Positions 1 through 5,748 of a stretch of DNA of 6,128 nucleotides are shown here, piece after piece; the first letter of the stretch is position 1; every line of letters begins with the position of its first letter. The translations under genes and the position numbers were made by a program. The DNA is from Alphaproteobacteria bacterium (GTDB taxonomy: Bacteria; Pseudomonadota; Alphaproteobacteria; 16-39-46). The notes under the pieces are model-generated. The model saw nothing but the letters and a program-made list of their open reading frames with translations, did not search any database and had not been told where the DNA came from. The DNA lies in the NCBI GenBank assembly GCA_947497675.1, contig CANMHY010000054.1, positions 1-6,128 of the forward strand. Direction: 5' to 3'.

Positions 1-13
1 TATATATCTTTTT

Positions 14-41
14 AGAACATAGAATATCGTTCTTTTCTTTT
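14..41 (+). terminator. Possible intrinsic terminator of a gene left of the window
   Basis: Bases 14-21 (AGAACATA) can pair with 25-33 (TATcGTTCT, one bulged C) around a GAA loop. The stem is directly followed on the plus strand by a T-rich tract, TTTCTTTT. This has the layout of a weak, AT-rich intrinsic terminator for a plus-strand gene outside the window that converges on the oxidoreductase. The stem has few GC pairs, so the call is tentative. Confidence 0.3.
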
Positions 42-70
42 AAAAACAAGGAGAAAAAACGCCCTAAATT

Positions 71-1042
71 TTATAATTTTAAACTTTTTTGAATTTTTTC
101 AAGGATCGAAGTCACCATAAGAGCCTCTAAAAATGCTTCTGATTTTTCATTTTTTTGAATCGCTCTCAAAAAAGCCAAGCATTCGTTTTTGAGCGGCTCT
201 TCCTGAGGTACTTTTATATATTTTTCATCTTTTTTAAGAGGAGGAGCTTCTTTATCTTCTGACGTGAAGGAAATGGGTGTATAGAGAAGTTTCTCATCCC
301 AAGGCTTTGTATCATCAAAGCACAAGGACCCTTTCGTCCCCAAAGCGACAATTTTTTGTTCCTTATAGGGACTCAATCGAGAGAGGGACATTTGAACGGC
401 AACGTCAGAGAACAACAACGTTGCTTCAACAACGTCGGCAATACCCCCACGTTCATGTAATGCTAGTGAGGTTATTTGGTGAGGCATTGTTTTTTTACAG
501 GTCGGAAGAAGTTCCCAAATCATTGAAAGATCATGAGGACCAAAATCCCACAAAACGCTTTCGTTTTTGAAAAATTTTCCAAAATTTTTCCGAGAGGTTT
601 GAAGACATTTGACTTCTCCAATCATCCCTTTTTGAACCATGTCTTTCATCTTTTGAAACACAGGGTGATGGAGAAGGAGATGCCCCCCCATAATATGACG
701 ATTAGATTTGAGGGCTAAATCATATAAAATTTGAGCATTTTTTTCTGTAAAAGCGACAGGCTTTTCAATAAAAACATGCTTTTGATGTTCAAAGGCCTGA
801 TGGGCAAGAGACCCACGATCTTGGGAAGAGGTTGCAATGAAAATCCCGTGAATCTCGTCGTTTTTAAGAACATCTTCAAATTCAAACACGGGAATGTGGT
901 AGAGCTTTGAGAGATCTAGGGCGCGTGTTTCATTTTTTTCAACAATTCCCCCCAAAGCCTCGAGAGAGACAAGCGTTCTGACGAGATTCTCTCCCCAGCT
1001 GCCACATCCTACAACAACACACTTTGGAAATTGAAACGTCAT
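71..1042 (-). CDS. Gfo/Idh/MocA family NAD(P)-dependent oxidoreductase
   Basis: Predicted cytoplasmic dehydrogenase of 323 residues, the usual length for the family. The N-terminal Rossmann fold has the nucleotide-binding motif GCGSWG at residues 12-17, a strand ending in FIATSS at 68-73, and the family EKP motif at 93-95, whose lysine is normally catalytic. The C-terminal half carries GGHLLLHHP (119-127) and WDFGPHD (165-171); its Asp166 and His170 match the acid/base pair of the family. GH...HP followed by WD..PHD resembles members that oxidise nucleotide-sugar or polysaccharide-precursor sugars, but the substrate cannot be read from the sequence. The start ATG is preceded by AAGGGGAG (1054-1061, 11 bases away) inside the upstream phosphoesterase gene and overlaps that gene's stop by 4 bases, so translation is probably coupled. 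No sugar-biosynthesis genes are nearby. The family assignment is firm; the reaction is not. Confidence 0.9.
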   Translation of the reverse strand: MTFQFPKCVVVGCGSWGENLVRTLVSLEALGGIVEKNETRALDLSKLYHIPVFEFEDVLKNDEIHGIFIATSSQDRGSLAHQAFEHQKHVFIEKPVAFTEKNAQILYDLALKSNRHIMGGHLLLHHPVFQKMKDMVQKGMIGEVKCLQTSRKNFGKFFKNESVLWDFGPHDLSMIWELLPTCKKTMPHQITSLALHERGGIADVVEATLLFSDVAVQMSLSRLSPYKEQKIVALGTKGSLCFDDTKPWDEKLLYTPISFTSEDKEAPPLKKDEKYIKVPQEEPLKNECLAFLRAIQKNEKSEAFLEALMVTSILEKIQKSLKL

Positions 1043-1869
1043 TTTGAGAAAGACTCCCCTTTTGGAAATGTTTGAGAAAGTCTTGGTCCCATACGAATAG
1101 GGTCAATGGAGAGCGCACGTCCTGTTTTATCGTCACTCACAATAAAAACAGCACAAAGATCTCCCTTTCCTTCTGCAGGCACCATACGCTCCCCTGAAAT
1201 TTTCTTTGTAAACCGGGAAATTGGAATTTCTTTTTTCATGCCAATGACAGAATTATAATCGCCGCACATCCCCACATCACTCTGATAAGCCGTTCCAAGG
1301 GGAAAAATTTGTTCATCTGCCGTCGGAATATGCGTATGCGTCCCAACCACAGCCGTCACGCGCCCATCTAAATAATGCGCAAGTGCCATTTTTTCACTGG
1401 TGGCTTCCGCATGAATATCCACAAAGATAAAAGGAATGGAAGCCCCTAAAGGATACATCTTTAAAACGTCATCCACCGCCCGAAAAGGATCATCGAGCGC
1501 ATCCATAAAAAGACGCCCCATCACTTGAATAATAAGAATTTTTCGTCCATTGGAGAGGTTAAAAAGATTAAAACCTTTCCCGGGTGTTCCAGGTGGATAA
1601 TTTAAAGGTCTCAAAAGACGCGGCTCAGCGCCGATATACGTTAAGATTTCCTTTTGATCCCAAGAATGATTTCCTAGGGTAATACAATCAATACCGTTCT
1701 TAAAGAATTCTTCACATATTTTTTGGGTAATTCCAAATCCAGCGGCTGAATTTTCACCATTTAAAACAGTAAAATCAGGACGCAACGCATCCTTCAATGC
1801 TGGAAGATTTTCCAAAACCACCTCTCGGCCAGATCGACCTACGACATCACCAAAATAAAGAAGGCGCAT
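1039..1869 (-). CDS. ymdB: YmdB-family (TIGR00282) metallophosphoesterase
   Basis: Predicted cytoplasmic two-metal phosphodiesterase of 276 residues, close to the 264 of Bacillus subtilis YmdB. The metal and catalytic residues are all present: Asp8 in YFGDVVG, Glu39-Asn40 in NGENSAAGFG, Asn67-His68 in TLGNHSWD, His153 in DIHAEATSEK, and His178/His180 in GTHTHIPTAD. In Bacillus this family hydrolyses cyclic nucleotides and influences RNA turnover and biofilm decisions; in Alphaproteobacteria its role is largely unknown. The C-terminal part (KKEIPISRF, then PAEGKGDLCAVF) looks like the alphaproteobacterial version. The ATG has AAGGA at 1873-1877, only 3 bases upstream, which is tight spacing. 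The gene begins 32 bases after the tRNA-Asn CCA end on the same strand and overlaps the downstream oxidoreductase start by ATGA, suggesting a tRNA-to-mRNA transcript. The symbol follows the Bacillus family name. Confidence 0.93.
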   Translation of the reverse strand: MRLLYFGDVVGRSGREVVLENLPALKDALRPDFTVLNGENSAAGFGITQKICEEFFKNGIDCITLGNHSWDQKEILTYIGAEPRLLRPLNYPPGTPGKGFNLFNLSNGRKILIIQVMGRLFMDALDDPFRAVDDVLKMYPLGASIPFIFVDIHAEATSEKMALAHYLDGRVTAVVGTHTHIPTADEQIFPLGTAYQSDVGMCGDYNSVIGMKKEIPISRFTKKISGERMVPAEGKGDLCAVFIVSDDKTGRALSIDPIRMGPRLSQTFPKGESFSK

Positions 1870-1901
1870 GTTTCCTTTGTATCTTTATGTATTAGAAAGG
1901 A

Positions 1902-1977
1902 TGGCTCCCCGGGCCGGATTCGAACCAGCGACAGAGTGGTTAACAGCCACTTGCTCTACCGACTGAGCTACCGGGGA
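1902..1977 (-). tRNA. tRNA-Asn (anticodon GTT)
   Basis: Full cloverleaf on the minus strand, 76 bases including an encoded CCA (1902-1904). The acceptor stem TCCCCGG (1971-1977) pairs with CCGGGGA (1906-1912), and the discriminator is G. The D arm is TAGCTCAGTCGGTAGAGCA. The anticodon stem AGTGG/CCACT encloses loop CTGTTAA with anticodon GTT at 1942-1944, and the T arm contains GGTTCGAATCC. All features are canonical for tRNA-Asn. No own promoter was recognised; it may be cotranscribed with tRNA-Cys, 116 bases upstream. Confidence 0.97.
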
Positions 1978-2032
1978 TCAGAAAAATCAACTGATGAGAG
2001 GTTCATAACAAAGATTCATTCAAAAATCTAGG

Positions 2033-2068
2033 GTTAAAATACAAGAAAGACCCGAGTATTTTTTTAAC
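2033..2068. repeat. Imperfect AT-rich inverted repeat between the two tRNA genes
   Basis: GTTAAAATAC at 2033-2042 is the reverse complement of GTATTTTTTTAAC at 2056-2068, apart from three extra T in the second arm. The arms enclose a 13-base loop. In a tRNA-Cys to tRNA-Asn transcript this would form a weak hairpin in the spacer. It could be a processing signal, a weak attenuator or chance in AT-rich DNA. It is not followed by a T-tract on the minus strand, so it is not a standard terminator for tRNA-Cys. Confidence 0.3.
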
Positions 2069-2093
2069 ACCAACTCCTCATCATTTTTTGTTT

Positions 2094-2167
2094 TGGAGGC
2101 CAGGACCGGAATCGAACCGACGTATAAGGATTTGCAGTCCTCCGCATAACCACTCTGCCACCCGGCC
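2094..2167 (-). tRNA. tRNA-Cys (anticodon GCA)
   Basis: Full cloverleaf on the minus strand, 74 bases including an encoded CCA (2094-2096). The acceptor stem GGCCGGG (2161-2167) pairs with CCTGGCC (2098-2104) with one G-T wobble. The discriminator is T (U73), the known identity base for cysteine tRNA. The anticodon stem GAGGA/TCCTT encloses loop CTGCAAA with anticodon GCA at 2133-2135, and the T arm contains GGTTCGATTCC. A promoter-like element lies just upstream at 2190-2219. Confidence 0.97.
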
Positions 2168-2361
2168 TTACAAACGTATTTTCAAGAAAGATATACGCAT
2201 GAATTACGTCGAACGTCAAGAAAAGGATTGTAAAAAAATTTTAAAAATGGGGCTTCAAGTGCTTTTAAAAAAAGCTCATGATCTGATTTTAAGTTGCAAA
2301 TTTTTGCCTAAAATGATACTTCTTAAGTGTCCATAGGCCTCTTTTTTTAAGGTTACGCGTT
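2168..2361. other. Divergent intergenic region between tRNA-Cys and the rpn gene
   Basis: These 194 AT-rich bases hold the leftward tRNA promoter and must hold any rightward promoter for rpn. The best rightward candidate is TTGCAA (2294-2299), 15 bases, then GATACT (2315-2320); each box matches four of six consensus bases and the spacer is short, so it is weak. A possible 45-codon reading frame starts at ATG 2199 and ends at 2336, but it has only a poor purine-rich stretch upstream, no recognisable domain, and lies over the tRNA promoter. I do not call it a gene. Confidence 0.5.
2190..2219 (-). promoter_or_regulatory. Likely sigma-70 promoter of tRNA-Cys, with an A/T tract upstream
   Basis: On the minus strand, TTGACG (2219-2214, five of six bases of the -35 consensus) is followed after 18 bases by TATATC (2195-2190, four of six of the -10 consensus). 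The start would fall near 2183, giving a leader of about 16 bases before the mature tRNA-Cys 5' end at 2167. An uninterrupted 18-base A/T tract at 2231-2248 lies at about -48 to -65, where UP elements of stable-RNA promoters sit. The site may drive the tRNA-Cys, tRNA-Asn, ymdB and oxidoreductase run. Sequence inspection only. Confidence 0.6.
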
Positions 2362-3225
2362 ATGTCTTCTCGTTATGTCGATCCGACCAATGATGTCATT
2401 TTTAAGAAAATATTCTCTGATAATGATCGATTGATTGATTTTTTGAATGCTGTCTTGCGTCTTGAGACAGGGAAAAAGATCAAGAAAATTGATTTTATTC
2501 CCCAAGAAGAACTTCCCAACTTCAAATCGGGCCGGCGCAGTATCTTTGATATCAAATGTACAGACGAAGAAAAGAAAACCTATATCGTTGAGATGCAAAA
2601 CAAACCGGAGGCTTCTTTTTTGAACCGGGTCCAATGTTATGCAGCTCATACATTTGTGTCTCAAGTAAAGAAAGGAAAGACACACGATGACTTGATGCCT
2701 GTTATTATACTTTCCTTAACAGGACGTACTTTATTTGAAAGGGACGTTGACTGTATCAGTTATCATTTGAACGTTGAATCAAAGACTCAAAAAAGATATC
2801 TTTTCTCGCTTTCATACGTTTTTATTGAACTTCCAAAATTTAAAAAGAAAGCGGAAGACTTAAAAAGCATTGAAGATGAATGGCTTTATTTTTTTGCAGA
2901 GTGGAACAAGACGCAAGCGCCGCCCTCCACCATTAAAGATCCTTTTGTTTTAGAGGCTTATAATGCTATCGAAAAATTCAATTTATCACAAGCTGAATAC
3001 GATGCTTACTTAAGATCCCGCCTTGCACAAGAAGCCGATGATCTTATGATAAACAAAACAATTGCAGAAGGTATTGAAAAGGGAGAGAAACTTAACGCTC
3101 AGAAAACAGCGCTAAAATTGTTTAAGATGGGAATTGATGCTGATATTATCTCAAAAGCGACATACCTGACACATGTAGAAATCAAAGCGCCTATAAAAGA
3201 GCACAAGCCTCTCAAAAAAGAATAA
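2362..3225 (+). CDS. Rpn/PDDEXK_2-family nuclease (putative transposase family, TIGR01784-like)
   Basis: Complete 287-residue protein with the opening DPTNDVIFKKIF (7-18) that is diagnostic of the PDDEXK_2 'putative transposase' group, related to the E. coli Rpn recombination-promoting nucleases. The PD-(D/E)XK core is intact: Asp63 in SIFDIKC and Glu77-x-Gln79 in YIVEMQNK, followed by the conserved FLNRVQCYAA helix (86-95). The last ~60 residues have the charged AEGIEKGEK helix and the KMGIDADIISKATYL tail typical of the family. Rpn proteins are DNA endonucleases that raise RecA-independent recombination in E. coli, and many copies are linked to phage defence or horizontal transfer; the role here is unknown. 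The start has AAGG at 2349-2352, 9 bases upstream. The stop lies 15 bases before the ATG associated with the recombinase gene, so the two are probably cotranscribed. Confidence 0.9.
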   Translation: MSSRYVDPTNDVIFKKIFSDNDRLIDFLNAVLRLETGKKIKKIDFIPQEELPNFKSGRRSIFDIKCTDEEKKTYIVEMQNKPEASFLNRVQCYAAHTFVSQVKKGKTHDDLMPVIILSLTGRTLFERDVDCISYHLNVESKTQKRYLFSLSYVFIELPKFKKKAEDLKSIEDEWLYFFAEWNKTQAPPSTIKDPFVLEAYNAIEKFNLSQAEYDAYLRSRLAQEADDLMINKTIAEGIEKGEKLNAQKTALKLFKMGIDADIISKATYLTHVEIKAPIKEHKPLKKE

Positions 3226-3240
3226 TCTCACCTTAGGAAT

Positions 3241-4456
3241 ATGGACGATAACACAAGATTTTCTCCCTCTTTTTGACACGCTTCAACATATTGGAAACAC
3301 CTCTGTTTCTTCTGAGAGCTCCTCTTACGCCAATCAAGACGATTATAAGCAATCCATTAACTTTCTAAAGGCCTACAGAGGCAGTGAAGGAACCTTCAAC
3401 TCCTATCGAAGAGAAGTTGAACGCCTTCTTCAATGGTGTGCTCTTGTCTCTCATAAATCTCTCTCTGAGCTCAGACGCGACGACATTGAAACCTTCATTC
3501 ACTTTTGTCAGAACCCTCCCCTCTCATGGATTGGCACAAAAAAAGCCCCGCGTTTCCTCCCAAGCGACGGGGTTCGCAATCCCAATCCTGAATGGCGCCC
3601 TTTCGTTGTCACCGTTGCAAAATCGGCTCACCAAAAGGGAGAAAGACCGGACCCCAAGAAATTTGAACTCTCCCAGGGCGCTCTTAAAGAGATTTTTGCA
3701 ATTTTAAGCACGTTTTTTAATTATCTCCTTCAAGAAGAACATGTCTTCATGAACCCCATCGCTCTCATAAGGCAAAAAAGTAAATTTATTCGCAAACAGC
3801 AAGGACAACCTGTAGTAAGAAGACTCACAGATCTTCAATGGAAGTACGTTCTTAATACAGCTCTTTCCATGGCAGACATTGAGCCTGAGCTCCATGAAAG
3901 AACGCTCTTCATTATGTCTGCTCTTTATGGGATGTATCTTCGGATTTCAGAGCTCGCCTCAAGTATGAGGTGGTCCCCTCAAATGAACCATTTTGCAAGA
4001 GATGGCGATGGAAACTGGTGGTTCACCACCGTTGGAAAAGGAAACAAACAACGTCAAATCGCCGTCAGCAATGCCATGCTGGACGCTTTAAAAAGATGGC
4101 GCCATGCATTGGGGCTTTCTGGACTTCCCTCGAGCTCAGATCAATCCCCTCTTCTTCCCAAAGCAAAGGGAAAAGGTCCCATTACAAGTACAACATATTT
4201 GAGGACACTCGTTCAATCTTGCTTTGATCAAGCAGCGTTGGATCTTGAAAAAAACAATCTCTGTGAGGAGGCTGACTCTCTGCGCGACGTCACTGTCCAT
4301 TGGCTCAGACATACAGGCATCTCAGATGACGTTAAAATAAGACCGAGAGAACATGTTCGAGATGATGCAGGACATAGCTCCAGTGCAACCACCGATAAGT
4401 ATATTGACATTGAGCTTAAAGAAAGGCATAGATCCGCAAAAGACAAGGCTATTTGA
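3241..4456 (+). CDS. Tyrosine recombinase (phage-type integrase), frame broken or shifted at its start
   Basis: Reading frame 2 is open from 3197 to the TGA at 4454-4456 and encodes about 404 residues of a tyrosine recombinase. Numbering from codon 3242, a SAM-like core-binding domain spans about 35-90 and the catalytic domain about 190-395. The active site is complete: Arg234 in LRISEL, Lys266 in VGKGNKQRQ, His353 and Arg356 in HWLRHTG, His378 in DDAGHSS, and nucleophile Tyr387 in TTDKYID (codon 4400-4402). Oddly, this frame has no ATG, GTG or TTG before Met170 (3749), and a start there would remove the whole core-binding domain. The ATG at 3241, preceded by AGGAAT, is one frame off and reaches TGA at 3274 after 11 codons. 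A one-base insertion in GG (3243-3244) or in the T5 run (3270-3274), or +1 slippage at TTT TGA C, would explain this. It could be an early pseudogene. The rpn gene ends 15 bases upstream. Confidence 0.8.
3538..3572 (-). terminator. Terminator-like hairpin antisense inside the recombinase gene
   Basis: Read on the minus strand, CCCCG (3572-3568) pairs with CGGGG (3550-3546), extended by a CG/CG pair past one bulged base (3566-3565 with 3552-3551), around a 12-base loop. It is followed at once by C and seven T (3545-3538). This is the layout of an intrinsic terminator for leftward transcription. The same bases are coding on the plus strand, so it may be coincidence in a locally GC-rich stretch. 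Confidence 0.4.
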
Positions 4457-4473
4457 GATCTCTCCCCCTTAAA

Positions 4474-4479
4474 AAGGAG
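4474..4479 (+). promoter_or_regulatory. Ribosome binding site that fixes the MFS start at 4489
   Basis: AAGGAG, 9 bases before ATG 4489, is the strongest Shine-Dalgarno match in the window and favours that ATG over the in-frame TTG at 4453 inside the recombinase stop region. CCTT at 4467-4470 or CTCC at 4462-4465 could pair with it, which might modestly mask the site. Confidence 0.75.
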
Positions 4480-4488
4480 CGTGCGCAT

Positions 4489-5733
4489 ATGCAAAATACA
4501 CAGAACCCCCTTCTTCGCCGCATTACCCTCTGGGTAAGTATGGGCTCTCTTGTAGAGTACTATGATTTTGTTGTTTACGCCATGATGACAAAATATATTG
4601 CTCTTTTATTTTTTCCAAACCAAGATAAGTCAGTCGCAATCTTACAATCTTTTCTGATTTTTGCGGTTGGTTATTTTGCACGCCCTTTTGGAGGCACAAT
4701 TATTGGGATAATGGGAGACAGGTTTGGAAGAAAACCTGCGTTTCTCATGCTCACCGGTCTCATGTCTTTCAGCACACTTGCTATTGGATTTCTCCCAACT
4801 TATGAAAAATTGGGTCTCTCTGCCCCCATTTTGCTTTTTGTCTGCCGAGTTCTTCAAGGGGTTTCTTATGCCGGAGAATTGCCAGGCGCGACAACAATTA
4901 TGGGAGAATTTTCCCCTCAAAAATCTTTGGGACGCTATACGAGTTTTATTATTTCAAGCACCAGTATTGGAGCTATCCTTGCAACTCTTATTCTTTATTT
5001 TCTAACCTCTACACTTGAAGAGCCTCAAATTTTAGATTTTGGATGGCGTCTCCCTTTTATCATTGGTGGAATTCTTGGATTTGCCCTCCTTGCTCTTAGA
5101 CTTAAACTTCTCGAAACGCCTACATTCCAAACCGCACCGGCTCAGAGTCAAAACCCCTTTTTCGTTCTCCTAAAAGATCATTATAAAGTCGTTTTACACG
5201 GCTTTTCTTTAACAGCTTTCTTTGCCGCTCTTATTCTTCTTAATCTCTTTTTTCCTTATTATATTCCAACATTTTTTGGATTCACGTCTCGGGAAGTCTA
5301 TTTTGGAATTACGATCAGTCTTGTGTTTTCAGCAGTTATTATTCCCTTTTGCGGAAGATTTTCTGATCTCTTTCCAAAAAGAAATATCCTCATCAAAACC
5401 TCTCTCGCCTATGTCTTTCTCTGTGGGCCTCTTTTTGCGCTTCTTTTTCTTCAAAATAGCCTAATTCTCATTTTGTTTTTAATCCTCCATCAACTCTTTA
5501 TTGCCCTCTTTGGGACTTCTTATTTTCCCGTGATGGTTCATCTTTTTCCCACCCAAGTAAGATATACGGGAATCGCTTTTTGTTACAATGTTACCTTTGC
5601 CTTTATGGCCCTCTTGCCGAGCCTCCTCACATCCTTAATGAGCGTTTCAAATCTTTGGTCAACCCCTGTTATGATGTGTGTCTTTGCCTTAATTTCTCTG
5701 GGAGGAGCCTTAAGACTTCCTTCCTCCAAATAA
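4489..5733 (+). CDS. MFS transporter, metabolite:H+ symporter (ProP-like) family
   Basis: Inner-membrane carrier of 414 residues with about 12 hydrophobic segments. The opening GSLVEYYDFVVYAMM (19-33), then YFARPFGGTIIGIMGDRFGRK (62-82, the MFS motif A loop), RVLQGVSYAGE (120-130), GWRLPF (185-190) and FPTQVRYTGIAFCYN (353-367) are hallmarks of the metabolite:H+ symporter group that includes ProP (proline/betaine) and alpha-ketoglutarate, citrate and shikimate carriers. The motifs suggest proton-coupled uptake of a small organic solute, but do not identify it. At 414 residues it is somewhat shorter than E. coli ProP (500), lacking ProP's C-terminal coiled coil. The gene begins 32 bases after the recombinase stop, with its own strong ribosome binding site, and ends 15 bases from an oppositely oriented MFS gene. 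It may be read through from the rpn-recombinase transcript, though a functional link to them is not evident. Confidence 0.92.
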   Translation: MQNTQNPLLRRITLWVSMGSLVEYYDFVVYAMMTKYIALLFFPNQDKSVAILQSFLIFAVGYFARPFGGTIIGIMGDRFGRKPAFLMLTGLMSFSTLAIGFLPTYEKLGLSAPILLFVCRVLQGVSYAGELPGATTIMGEFSPQKSLGRYTSFIISSTSIGAILATLILYFLTSTLEEPQILDFGWRLPFIIGGILGFALLALRLKLLETPTFQTAPAQSQNPFFVLLKDHYKVVLHGFSLTAFFAALILLNLFFPYYIPTFFGFTSREVYFGITISLVFSAVIIPFCGRFSDLFPKRNILIKTSLAYVFLCGPLFALLFLQNSLILILFLILHQLFIALFGTSYFPVMVHLFPTQVRYTGIAFCYNVTFAFMALLPSLLTSLMSVSNLWSTPVMMCVFALISLGGALRLPSSK

Positions 5734-5748
5734 AAACGCTCGTGTTCC

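Noticed and set aside
939..1136. Minus-strand 65-codon frame across the ymdB/oxidoreductase junction
   Set aside because: Out of frame with both well-supported genes and without any recognisable motif of its own.
1901..1966. Short plus-strand frame beginning MAPRAGFEPATEW
   Set aside because: Antisense of tRNA-Asn, the same kind of artefact.
1902..2167. tRNA genes as the attachment site for the recombinase
   Set aside because: Integration usually takes place at the tRNA 3' end, which here faces left, away from the recombinase. I found no repeated tRNA 3' segment elsewhere in the window.
2262..2278. AT-rich stem GCTTTT/AAAAGC in the divergent intergenic region
   Set aside because: Only two GC pairs and no following T-tract; expected by chance in such AT-rich sequence.
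2088..2336. 82-codon plus-strand frame beginning MFWRPGPESNRR
   Set aside because: It reads the antisense strand of tRNA-Cys; this kind of peptide is a well-known false gene call. The part after the tRNA has no recognisable domain or good ribosome binding site.
3384..3707. 107-codon plus-strand frame in the region before Met 3749
   Set aside because: It overlaps the recombinase N-terminal domain in another frame. The recombinase frame gives recognisable core-binding domain sequence and runs continuously into the catalytic domain, while this one shows no motif.
3749..4456. Recombinase as a 235-residue protein starting at the ATG at 3749
   Set aside because: The same frame stays open for more than 500 bases upstream and encodes a core-binding domain, so this ATG is internal to the ancestral gene. 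It may still be a secondary start.
4453..4488. TTG start at 4453 for the MFS transporter
   Set aside because: It would add 12 residues overlapping the recombinase stop; ATG 4489 has AAGGAG at ideal spacing and the family's normal N-terminus.
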